A stretch of 64,000 nucleotides of DNA from Rotaria sordida. Taxonomy: Eukaryota > Rotifera > Eurotatoria > Philodinida > Philodinidae. The stretch covers positions 1-64,000 of the forward strand of contig CAJNOL010000180.1 of the NCBI GenBank assembly GCA_905250125.1. The letters are read 5' to 3'. The notes under the pieces are model-generated. The model was not told the DNA's origin. It saw only the letters and a list, made by a program, of their open reading frames with translations, and searched no databases. This document shows, piece after piece, positions 51,277-62,898 of this stretch (position 1 is the stretch's first letter; each line of letters starts with the position of its first letter). Both the position numbers and the translations under genes were made by a program.

Positions 51277-52003
51277 TTCTAAATGAAAACAAATAATTTA
51301 CATTCAAATACAGATGTCAAACACAAGAATTCTTTGTTATTTCCAGTTGAATCATTTTTTTTTACTCATCAGTTACTTAAAGACATTAAACAAAGTTTTC
51401 AACATAATTTCTGCAAAGAATAAAACTACTTTAATCTTGCGAGAAAAATCTCACAACTGATTAAACGCTTTAGAGCCAAGACTCTGTGCATCATGTGGAC
51501 TCTTATGAGCTATGAATACCCTGAAAAGATTTCGGATCCTTAGCTTATTGTTGTTGAGATACTGCATTTTTACGGTATTTTTCAAATTGATATTGTGGTT
51601 CTCCTGAGGGACAGTAGGAAAATTCGATTTCAAATTTCGACTGGAAATTTTGCACAGAAACAAATCTTTATCAGAATAGTGTATTGTGAAAGTTTTCGAT
51701 CTTTTGATTCGCTTCTTTCCTGAAATGAGAACATCAAATTTACCTGTGTATAGGAGCAGTCTAAAAGACAAACTTTTATCATAGCTTCATCTTAGGGTAT
51801 GTATAATGAAAATATCTTAAACATTCACAATAAACTATTCTTTATGAGGTCAGTCTTTATATGGAAATTTTTAACTCGAAGTGCGAAAATAAATTTTCCT
51901 AGTGTTTCTGAGTGACACCGATCCATCTTGCATTCTTCTTTAGTATTCCGTTGGTATTATTCCCTTTTGCTTTTTTTTTATTGCTCTCTCTCTCTCTCTT
52001 ATA
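51277..52003. other. Spacer between the RNA-repair genes
   Basis: 727 bases, largely filled by repeat family B copy 2 (51,455-51,850), then a (CT)n tract at about 51,983-52,000 just past the 2H gene stop. I see no coding exon. Confidence 0.6.
51455..51850 (+). repeat. Dispersed repeat family B, copy 2
   Basis: This is the partner of 42,720-43,020, same orientation. The copy is longer by several insertions. It contains a 106-codon minus-strand frame (51,451-51,771) with no recognised motif, probably chance. Confidence 0.6.
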
Positions 52004-52915
52004 TTAATATCTACCTAAATTTTGATTTGTCTGTCGTGGATCAATAAAAGGCACAAGAAGATGTTCACGTGGATTTTGATGAAATAGTGGTTGTTCATTT
52101 AAATAAATGTTCATAAAACGTTGTCGAATTATTTGTGTCCATGGTGTAAATAAATTTATTTTTAATTCTTCTGGAATTTGATCTAATTCATTTTCACCAA
52201 AAAGACATTCCCATTCAGTATAAATTGATGCACAATGAAAAATTTTTTTATAACAATAATCTTGAATTTTTTCATTTTCTTGTCCATTAATAAGATGTAT
52301 AGTTTGTGCATAAGCTAACATTGCTAACTTATATTGTTCATTTCGTCGTGCAATATCACCTAAACGTAACCAACCTTTTTCAGAATTAGGAAAACGATTA
52401 CACATTTCTCGTGCATAAATAAATACTTGATCATATTGTTCAGATAAATTATATGATAAAACAAGATGATCAATTATATTTATATTAAGATTTTCAATTG
52501 AAAATATTGTACGTAATGAATAAAGACTTTTATCAAGTGAATGATCATCATTATTACTTAATGTTATATGAAATTGTTTATAAGATAGACCATATTTTCT
52601 TCGAAAAAGATTTCCTGCATTCCAAATAATTACAACCCAACAAACGCCTTTTGGATCACCACCAAGACCAAGAGAAAATATATGTTTTGTATCGATTTTT
52701 GTTGCATTATCATATAAATCATCGATTTTATTTGATAAATCTGTTGTTAATTGACGTAATTCATCTTTAGTTATTAGAGTTATATGATAAGGAGATGATG
52801 GTACTGTAGTAATACCAGAACTAGTGACAACTTCATTAGCCATCATATCAATACGAGAACCAAACGCACCAATATAACCACCGCCACGTTTTATATCTAT
52901 ATCATTTTCAGCCAT
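52004..52915 (-). CDS. 2H phosphoesterase (Swiss-Army-Knife RNA-repair type) with TPR-like region, 303 aa
   Basis: Two H-x-T-L motifs, YHITL (residues 43-47) and FHITL (115-119), are 72 residues apart and define the two-histidine phosphoesterase fold. These enzymes open 2',3'-cyclic phosphate ends of RNA. The layout resembles the 2H domain of Swiss-Army-Knife RNA-repair proteins. From about 150 to 215 the protein has TPR-like helices (EQYDQVFIYAREMCNRFPNS, EKGWLRLGDIARRNEQYKLA), which may hold a partner. It is intronless with a true ATG. A strong acceptor-like tract (tattctttttcttag) lies about 22 bases upstream. It is the next gene upstream of the RNA ligase fusion on the same strand, supplying the activity that fusion lacks. 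The fold is confident; the substrate is inferred. Confidence 0.82.
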   Translation of the reverse strand: MAENDIDIKRGGGYIGAFGSRIDMMANEVVTSSGITTVPSSPYHITLITKDELRQLTTDLSNKIDDLYDNATKIDTKHIFSLGLGGDPKGVCWVVIIWNAGNLFRRKYGLSYKQFHITLSNNDDHSLDKSLYSLRTIFSIENLNINIIDHLVLSYNLSEQYDQVFIYAREMCNRFPNSEKGWLRLGDIARRNEQYKLAMLAYAQTIHLINGQENEKIQDYCYKKIFHCASIYTEWECLFGENELDQIPEELKINLFTPWTQIIRQRFMNIYLNEQPLFHQNPREHLLVPFIDPRQTNQNLGRY

Positions 52916-55167
52916 AATGATATTCGTTTTATCACTAAGAAAAAGAATACAAGATCAATTTCTAGTTCTATTTCAATATGCAATTAGACAGCTAATGAAA
53001 ATAAATAAAATTCTTATTTACCGATAATTGATAATAAGTTTGTATCTGACAGTAGCTAACTAATACGTTTACTATTGATTTCGATTGATTTCTATATGAT
53101 TTATACTAAAAATGTTTGTCTTAAATTTCATAATGACAAGTAATAATTTATGAGGTTATTGCACAATTTCGACATTTACACATAACAACCCCATGTGTTT
53201 GTCATGTCTTGTGCAATAACGTAATGTTACTACATCGTTTCTGCTTTCGCATTTATTCTGTCTCGAGTACGACATAAACAAAAAATAAAATGAATCACAT
53301 AAAGAAAAGAAAAGAAGAAAACCACATGAATTGTTATCGACAAACTTGCATTGTGCCTTTCTGAAGAGAAAATTAACGTAAAAATACTACGATTTTTACG
53401 GAGGCAAATAATTTGAAATGCATTTGATTCATAAACGATTATATAAATTAATATTTGAAGAAAATAAAAATATTCACCTAAGATAAAGTTAGTAGGAGCA
53501 TCTCTAGTGAATACACTGAGTTTAGGATACTCTCGTACGAGTTGTCATAACAACATTTAGGTACTTTATGAATTTATAGCACTTGACTACAAAATGCTTC
53601 TAAATATTCAATCTAATAACTTGTTGAAAAATTTTTCGTAGAATGCTATAGAAACTAGACAGGTATCTGATAAGTACACATCTACTAAGACAATTCTCAG
53701 CAGGATACATAATCGAGATCCTGTGACATGCTAGTAACAAAGTATCCAAAGATGTACTTTGCTGAAAATTGATTCAGTACACTTACTGGGAACTTCGTTT
53801 AATGATTTGGAACAAATTCAATTGTCATACCAATAAATCTAAATATGATACAAAGCAAAAGATTTTGACTATATTGAACAATATTAATGTGTATTTTTTT
53901 ATCTCATTTATTTAAAAATTTATTAATATAAGCAATAATTGATTTGAAATAAGAGACAAGTTTTTCACGGCAAAACAATAGTACTGCTAGGGTGGCATTT
54001 CGTTTAAATATAGTACCGAAATATTAAATTCGTGATTAGCATGTTTTAATAGAATATATTGAACTAATCTCTACAATAAACAAGACCATCGAGAAATAGA
54101 ACACAAATTTGCAAAATAAATATCTCATTTTGATCATAACCTATTTTGATTATTAAATATACATTGTACATCATTAATATAACTCGTGACGATAATATGT
54201 GCTAATCCAAGCCAAAATAAAAAAACAAAAATAATTATCATCAAAATATTTCTTGAATTGAGTTTCATCCTGAGGTAGTAATACATTACTAAACAATTGA
54301 TTGGATTCAATTCAATTATCAAATAAAAACTGTGGTAGTAAACTTGAAATCAGTCTATGTAATGTTAAATATCTATTTTGATATACAACAGTTATAAAAC
54401 GATAATAGCAAAAGCTAGCGTGGAAAAAACGTTTTACTTATCACGTGAATGAATAAGTTTCATAAGGATGGAAATGATTATGTGTGAAAGATTCACTCAA
54501 GAACATAAAACTTATTCAATCGCATTAATAGTCATCAATGACGTACATCATTTAATGAATTCTTATATAAGAAGGATATTTTTTCATTCGATTTCACTCA
54601 AATATCATTAAAATTCTTCAAAGTTTGTTCTGTGAATGAATCGTTGTCCTAAAATGATTATTTAACAATTATACACCTGTTTTCTATTGATGGTTACGTA
54701 GATTTTTTGAATAACAATGTAATAGTAAATGAGCTATTTATATATATTAATGATTTAATTATTCAATAGAGAATCAATTATAAGTTGAATTCGAATAGAA
54801 TAGATTTTCGATATGATGTCATTCTCATCTAATTATTCATGAGTGAAAAACAATGAATTTTTTTTTAATGTTTTTTCTACATAGAAAACCCTAATATTTA
54901 GTTGTTGGTGAATAAACTATAATAGATGGCGAATGGGCAATCACAAAGCTTATGTTATAGATTTTATATTATAAACAATTGTACAGCGAAAGAAAGATAT
55001 GTTCATACGATTTAATTTGAAGTCAAATATACTCGCCATATGAATTAAAGTCGATGTAAACTTATTAGAAATTTATTGTTTCAACACATAAATATGTATT
55101 ACAGATTCTTTACGATTACAATATAAAAAAAAATATTTCACAATATAAAATTATGTCAATAAAACAC
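52916..55167. other. intergenic, no gene recognised
   Basis: About 2.25 kb of AT-rich DNA. A 62-codon minus-strand frame with a hydrophobic run (54,134-54,322) lacks support. It should hold the promoter of the 2H gene and the 3' flank of the next gene. Confidence 0.5.
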
Positions 55168-56329
55168 TTAAGCAAAATAAGCTGAATAAAGGTCTCGAGA
55201 ACGACCTATTACTGCATTAGCAATCATACCAGAGTTAAAATGAAGAAAAGTATCAATTGGTGCTACCATGGCATAATCCGCTACAATTTGATCACGTGTC
55301 GAACCTGCCGCACGTAAACATAGATAAATAGGACCAAAGATAAGAAATAAACATGAAATAACACATAAAACACGAACTAATGTTGAATTTGAAAAACGAC
55401 TCATTTTTGATGATGAACGAGCTGATATTCGATGATTTTCCATAGGAAAACTCTAGGAAATAAAAAAAAAAAAAAACAATTTATTTTCAATCAATATAGA
55501 ATATTATACAACTTACAATACTGATATGATTTCGATAACCTGTTGAATAAATTAATGCTCGAATTTTATCTCTTAATTCTTGAAAATTCCATCCAGCTAA
55601 TTGTTTTTGACATTTAATTTCTTTAATATTTTTTTCTGAACGTGTATATTGTTCAAGAGCATCTCTAAATGAAACAGCTTGACCAGCTTTAATCGTTTCT
55701 TTTGATGGAACAACAGCTACACGCCACCATTGTTGTGTTACATACGATGCTAAATCAATAGTAAAATTAAAATCAGTTACATTACGAGTATGATGTACAG
55801 CACGCGTATGACACTGACCATCGGCTGACCGATGGTGTTCATATGTTGTATAATGCTGTAAAATAATAAATTCATATAATTTTTTCAAATAGATTTATAC
55901 AAATACCTCAACATGATAACCATGAATATTAACAGCTAAACATGGTTTTTCATTGAGATAAGTCATAAAATAAAGCCATAATTGATCAGGATTTTTATCA
56001 AGAAGTGGATCAAATGAAAGAACACCTTCTTTTTTACGTTCAGTTTCTGCTCTGGATGGTTCAGTATATGGAGTAACTTCATTATAATGTAAAATAGCAC
56101 TATTAGGCACTATTGATATATCAAAATAGTTAGGCGGTAATTCGCCTATATCAGGTGCAGATGCATTTGCATGTTCATTATAATTTAGTGGATCTTTATT
56201 ATTATTTGACATTAACGTATTCACATCTGAATTTGAAACACCATCTGATGGAACTGTCCATGCGGGTGTATTAGCTGATGACATATCTACATTCGTAAAA
56301 CCAGTTGGTGCAATCTTATATTGTGCCAT
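55168..56329 (-). CDS. Unrecognised single-pass membrane protein, 3 exons, 348 aa
   Basis: Exons 56329-55907, 55855-55517 and 55452-55168 join to 1047 bases in frame. I do not recognise the family. Residues 1-140 include a Pro/Asn/Ser-rich start and a conserved-looking block (ELPPNYFDISIVPNS, LWLYFMTYLNEKPCLAVNIHGYHVE). The middle exon is rich in His/Arg/Trp (HYTTYEHHRSADG, ARG-VHHTRNVTDFNFTIDL, QQWWRVAVVPS). The last exon has one strong membrane segment (LVRVLCVISCLFLIFGPIYLCL, near residue 285) and a short C-terminal part (SRDLYSAYFA). The topology suggests a large cytosolic or lumenal domain anchored near its C-terminus. The ATG at 56329 is the first real start; the open frame extends to a TTG further upstream. 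Confidence 0.75.
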
Positions 56330-59300
56330 TTTGACTGTCAAATGCTCTTCTGTCTGTGTTCTGCTCAAATGTGAGTTTATATAAAGGTGTTAGATAAACT
56401 GACAAAAATAAACATTTACATAAGAATTTTTGATATCAACTTGATTCATATGCACTGTAATTTCAGTCATATGTTGTAAGAGAACTATGACGTAATTGCT
56501 CTCTAAAATTATCAATATAGATCTTGATAAAGCAAAAGCATTCAACTGACATAGTCTTAAGAGTTTTAATTTCAAAATGCAACTTATTTCATCATCATTA
56601 GGAAACGCAAAAAAATTGCTTTAATTTTCAATGTTATACTGAATTTGTTATAAGCATCATGCTGAAATAAATCAATTATAATAAAGTGCCTTCAATATTG
56701 TTCTAATTTATCTTGTATTCTTGAATCAAGAAAAATTTCACATTCTCTATTTCATAAAATTTAGTTTTGAGTTTTCAGAGCAAATTAAAAATATTATCTA
56801 ATCTTCTTTTATAGTATGAGATTTAATTTTACATTTTAATTTTCTTCATAATTAGTCAGACGAGTACGTCAATCTTTTATCCATTTGGTTCTCATGTTTA
56901 ACGCATATTTTCCATCGGAAAGTATGCTAGTCATCCATTATTTTATTAATAATACTAATAAGTTCATCATCTTGAGAATGAGAATGGAAAAACACTAACA
57001 TGCTAACACATTTTTGCACTTGGACCATTAATGACATCGCGCAAAAATTTTACACACCAAGAAATAGAGCGAATGCTGCAATAGACAACGAACAAAGCTA
57101 CAACTCATCTAAATTCGCGAGATGATTGCTATTGAGATATCAAGTTTGTGTAGGGACGACTTCTTCATTGTTGTTCCTATAACAATTTCCTTTCCGCCTT
57201 TGAACAGTACGATTTTATTCAGTTCGATAGAATGAAATACTATCTATCCAAATATAGATGAACTTTTATATTTCGTTTTGAAAATAAACAAAAAAAATGT
57301 TTTCTCAATGAAAAGAATCTGCAAATGAAAAAAAAATTGATGCAGTTTGGAGATGATCATGTATAACCTGATATCTTTCTCATGAATTTGTCTACACATT
57401 TTTGGAGCCAATTGGATACATTGCAGAATATGGTTATACCAACAACAACATGTAAGTGTCATATGATTTCATACAGCAATTGCAGTTAGAATGATTCATT
57501 ATAGGTTTAGTATGTCATTATGGAAACTGGATCTCATATTTGTATCGTAGTAATCATTAAAGCAACTATAAGTTCAGTGATTTTGTCGCAAATCGATCTC
57601 AATTATGCATAATGACTTTTACTTTACAGAATTTATACTATTTGACAACAATAAGAATTCATATCAACAAAAAGTCTATGACCTATAATTGGTAATACGT
57701 TTTCCCACACTCCGCAAACGAAATTAATTTCAGTTCTCACATTCATCATTTGCTGTCATAGATACAGCTTTGGCTTTCTATTTTAATTGAATTCATGATA
57801 GTGCACATTAGAAAGTTAAGACTCACTGATCATGCAATATTGATTGTTTGCTCTTTTCACTATGTCAACGCCACTCTTCTTGAACGGATCTTTGCAGCCA
57901 TCGCACGAATAGCATCGAAGATCATCTGTCGATTGGCTCAAAATCGTAACAATCAAAAACTTATTATCTATCAAATGAAGTCTCGCTGTATCAATTTTCT
58001 ACTTAGAAGAAGAAGGCAGATCGAGAACGAGTGTCTAAGAACCAACATGTGAAGACTATGTATACGCCAACAATACAGTCATCTCGTAAGCAGTAAATTT
58101 TGTAATTGGATTCTGATCTTTTTCTATGTGCCCACATACATAGAATTAGTGGTCGAAACACAAGAGAAGCTTTGAAAATGCACGAGCAAACAGAATCCTT
58201 GATAAAATTATTTCGTCAACACACTCGCTTATAGCATTAAAGTGTCTGTCACAAGTAATCAAGTGGGTCAAATTGAGAGAGGAGGGATGCGTGTTGGTGG
58301 AGAAAAGGCAAGAAAGAAGATACGCTCCTACTCAACAACCCATCCTTACCCCCAACCTTCTTCGAGAGTACATCAATTATCCAGATAATTTCTGTTAAAA
58401 ACTGCGTTGCACTCGTTCTACTTGAGCCTTGTCGATCTTGTTGCGAGAATATTCTATATCTTGGTGACATTTGGCATAAAAAAACTAGTGTTACTAAGAA
58501 ACCGAAATTCTTCAGCTGAAAACATTTTTATAAATTCGACAAAACGATATAAAACACAATTCAAGCAATTTCCACAAACAAGAATAATATCTTATAGGAG
58601 CTACTCTGCAATAATCTCGATTTTAATGATCAACAATATGTTGAACAATCAGATGACAAGTACTGCTCTTTTGATTAAATCAACAAGCTATCATAACAGA
58701 TTATCATCGTTAAGATTGAGGCCATAAGTGTGACAACGATGGTCTGCTTGAATGATGGTGAGAGTGTGGTAATGTGTGGTGAGTATGAGTATTGGTGTAC
58801 GTGAAGTTCAGGCATCGATCTATGTCTGAGCTTAGCGATAGGTGTGCGTGTTGACAGGCAAGGTGGGGGGGAGGGAGGCGTGATGACGTGGGTCTCAGTA
58901 CGATATGAGAGTATTAGGGTGAAGAAGTGACGAACACCTTTTATTCTTCTACTTTTTACCTTATTAATTTTATCGTTCACTATTCAGCAAGATCTATTCA
59001 CATTGGATTCAGTAAAGGAGAGTCGATAACTGACGAAATTGGTGCTCTCGACAAATTTGATTTTCTTCTGTGTTAGACATTCAGACAAGCTGCGACGGCA
59101 GTAATCCGTGGTAGAAGAAGCTTCACAATACTTTTTGTGTGCCGGCCAGAGCGAGAGTAATAGTACGTGTTTTCCATACGTATACAATATCTAACAATAG
59201 ATGACAACAAGCTGTTTTCATCCATCTACATAGAAGTCGGCCAGGCCAGCATTCACGATTTGACCAAACTTCCACGTGCTGCTAATGGTATTAAAACATC

Positions 59301-61887
59301 AACCTAATAAAAGTATTGTAAGATTACCGTTCCCAAGACATGATATTGGACTTTTTACATTTCATATTTTGTAGATTTCGATCAGAAAAATTATAACTCT
59401 GAGAGTGAGTAGGAATGTGGATGTGGATGTGGAGTTTCTCTAGATATCCGCATCCACACCGAGACACTAGTTGCAGATACTCATATTCTACACCTTCCAT
59501 AGATTCAATCTTTTCGGTATCCTAAGAATATTAAAACAGTTCGCTTGGTTTGCGTCAATGGTTCTCTTCTCTACACTTGTACTACGCTTGAATTTGACGC
59601 CCGCTTTATTTTGTTATTTTGATGTGTTGACAGTGCCTGTTCTAACCCCTTTCTTTTAGCCCTCTCATTGCTATTTTTCAAGTTGATTTACTGCTTGCGT
59701 TCTATGTATCCTTGGAAACTGCTATATTTTTTCTGCATGTTAGTTTTGAGTTTGTTTGCGAAAAGAATCTTCAAACGATATTATACTTCAATATAGAATT
59801 GGACTCATGGATTAGATTTTTTTCTGGATTTGTTACAGTGAAACTTGAGACAATTGCATTAGTTATCTTTATGAGCTCAGAAACTGATCAACACTCTTGT
59901 ACTCATAATTCGATGGTCAGAATTCTACTAGTTTGAGTTGGATATATACAGATTTTGAATTCGGTTTGGTCACTTTCTGGTGATCAACATGATATCAACT
60001 TAAGCTTTTGATCGGTAGTTTGAATGAGAGTAGGTTCATGATTTTGATTTTGGCTGTGGGACGACAGTTCATGCCAAATACAGATTGCTGGCTACCTAGT
60101 AGTTTATAAACCGATTACTGTTGTCAACGTGTGTGCCATAGTATCTGTGTTTGTCGATTGTGGATGAATTTATTGAATAATTCTCTACGTCTAACCTTGC
60201 ATTCACGGTATCATTAAGAATAAGAACATTGCTTACTGAAACTTGGTTGGTACAATTGTACAGATCTTCTTAGAAAGGATATTTTTCTACGTCGTTTTTA
60301 TATTCTGTAAGGCCATCAACAACGATGGTGATTATTGTTGAGCTATCTTTGAAATGTTCCGTCATGATACGTTTTGATATCTTTTGTGATGAATACGGTA
60401 GTTTTACTAGTCTAGAACTTATGAACAAAGACAATAGTACATTTTCGTTTTGCTATTACTGAAGAATATTAGAAATGTTATATTATAATACTCAGCATTT
60501 TATAATACATTCTGAGTTGCCTTTATGTGTGTCAATGATGTTCTTGAGTCACTATCAGGACGATATTGATTTTAAAGCACCCAAGAATGAATACGTGTAG
60601 TTTTTCATGTTTTTTGAGAATTCATACATTCTTTCAGATGACTGCCCTATTATATGCTTGAATTTTGTGGAAGTTTCTTGTATTCCTACGATGAAACAAC
60701 ATACTATTACTCAAAAGGTTCTTTTTTTCAATTCTTGTTTTCGGAACCATTGTGAAATAGGCTTCGGATAGCTAGTCATGAAGCTCTTTACTAGAGCTCA
60801 TCTTAGACCTATATATGATGACGTTATCTATCCGACACGGTGCGAAAGTGAAATGTTGGATTTTATTGAACAGAAATAGTTCATTCAATTTTAATCCAAA
60901 TTTATAATCAGTCTATCTCCTACCAACTCATATTCGTCAAGATTAAAAAGTGCAATGAATCGAACCGTCGTGATATTCAATTTTCTTCCAAGATCGAAAT
61001 AGAAGAGCTCTTCATTTCTAAAAAGAAAAAAAGGAAATTACTGTAAAATAAGGAAATGTTCTTTCTAGTGTTTGACACAAAGTTTAGTAGATACAGAATT
61101 TCTTACGGAAATAAAGATCATTTCAATTTCCTAACCATTCTTAAGAAAATTTTTTTTATATTGAACATTTTCATATAGAAAATTAGAAACTATGTTCCGA
61201 CTAATGATTATGTGTCAAAAGTTTCCTATTTATAAATTTTTTCTTATCATCATAAAAGATATTTTTATCATAACAGAATTTTTAATTAGTACATAACATC
61301 TGTTATAATACTTTCTTGTGTTAGAAAAATGAGTAGGTATTATCATGAAAAATATTTCAAGCAGAAATACCGCTTTTTACATTTCAAAGTTATATCAACT
61401 AGATTGTATTTAATATCTTGAGCGAGACTATAATAGATAAAATATTCATTTATTGAACATAATTAATTTCTTTGAAAAGCTATATTACTGTCAAAATAAT
61501 TCATTTGGAAATCTCAAGTTTCACTTATCACTAAATTTGATGAGAAGAAATGAATTTCCGTTTGCATCTAATTGACATTTTTTTTTTATTTAATACTTTT
61601 TTAACTTATTATTATTATTTTTGAAACAAGAAAAACACTTTTTATATAAGCATTATATATACACTGACAGTCACAAGACAAAAAAAAAAGAAATAAAACA
61701 AAAAGAAAACAGAACCAAATATATTTATATAAAGAGATGGAAGTGACAAAAGAAAAATAAACGAATATGTGTTTTTTCTTCAAGCATATAAACATGATTA
61801 TCAATGACTTAAAGTAAAGTTCATTGTGCATGTTAATTAATTAAACTACAAGAGGAAAAAAATCAATTATTCACATAAAATAAATCA
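56330..61887. other. 5.6 kb gene-poor region with transposon debris
   Basis: I cannot support any gene here. From about 57,700 to 60,900 the sequence is less AT-rich and less homopolymeric than the rest, with G-rich patches (58,250-58,400 and 58,730-58,930), but frames are short and broken. A hairpin with 12-base arms (TGTGGATGTGGA at 59,422 and TCCGCATCCACA at 59,447) lies in it. This looks like old mobile-element or gene debris. The last part holds the 3' flank of the calcium sensor gene. Confidence 0.45.
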
Positions 61888-62898
61888 TTATCGTTCAGGA
61901 TCGCTTGTATCGGCAGTTAACATTTGATATAAGACTCGATCAGCCATACAACCTCGAATGAATTCTTCTTCTGTAATGACTCTAAAGAAAAAGAAAGAAA
62001 TTTATATAATAGAAAATCATAAAGATTCTTACCCATTTTTATCTTCATCCTATTAAAGAAATAGTTTTAAATTAGTAGTTATTTAAAAACAAAAATGAAA
62101 TATTGAAAAACAAAAAAATTATCTTACCATAACAGCAAATATTTGAGCTGTTCGACTTTCAGGTGTATCAGTAGGATCACGACCTGCAATGATGCCATTC
62201 GATGCATTTTGTGAAACATTAGCACCGAGTAAATCATAGATAGACTATATATAAATAAAATATTCTGTCTAGGTATTCAAATCGTTTATTTCTTACTTCA
62301 ATAATTTTTAACATTTCTTGTCGATCAATACTTCCATTTGAATCAATATCATACATTTTGAAAGCCCATTTTAATTTCTTTTCAGGATTACCTTTTGCTG
62401 AAAAAAAATCGATTCTTTTTATTCATTGTCACATATTCAAGCAATAAATCATACCTGTAATATTAATTGCCATTAGAAATTCTCTATAAAAGAAAAAAAA
62501 AACCATTATTGTGATTCAATAATTTACATTATCAATGTTCTAAGATAATCATGAAAGACAAGGACATATCCGAACATAATAGAAATAATGGATTAGAATG
62601 AAAGCATTTGTCTATGTCGACATAATGATGAATCGATTTTCATATGTTCATATCAATGAATAACATAAAACGGAAATAGTCAAATATGTATGTTTATGAG
62701 AAGCAATAATAATATTAATATATTTACGAAAAAAAAATAAAAGACGAAAACTTACTTAAAATCGATTTTGCCTGAATTATCAGCATCAAATGTACGAAAT
62801 ATATGTGTACAAAATGCTTCAGCTTGTCCATTGGGAAAAAATTGGCGATAGACTTGAATGAATTTTTTTCTTGTCAATTCACCATTGGGACAATCGAG
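61888..62898 (-). CDS. Neuronal calcium sensor family EF-hand protein, 3' part
   Basis: Exons: 62898-62756, 62483-62455, 62397-62297, 62244-62128, 62049-62033, 61981-61888, all in phase. The N-terminal exon(s), with the expected myristoylation site, are not visible here and probably lie beyond 64,000. LDCPNGELT is the degenerate first EF-hand with the Cys-Pro typical of the family (frequenin, hippocalcin, neurocalcin, recoverin). Three loops look able to bind calcium: [24 protein letters not shown] and DEDKNGVITEEE. The linker between EF3 and EF4 ([20 protein letters not shown]) is longer than usual, and the C-terminus ([14 protein letters not shown]) differs from the standard 'SIVRLLQCD', so it is a divergent member. 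Function: calcium-switched regulation of membrane targets in neurons (family knowledge). Confidence 0.87.

Noticed and set aside
51451-51771. 106-codon minus-strand frame between the RNA-repair genes
   Set aside because: It falls inside repeat family B; the partner repeat has no matching open frame.
56330-56368. Upstream extension of the three-exon membrane gene
   Set aside because: It begins at a TTG; the first ATG is at 56329.
57795-58052. 85-codon plus-strand frame, basic C-terminus
   Set aside because: No family motif or exon chain around it.
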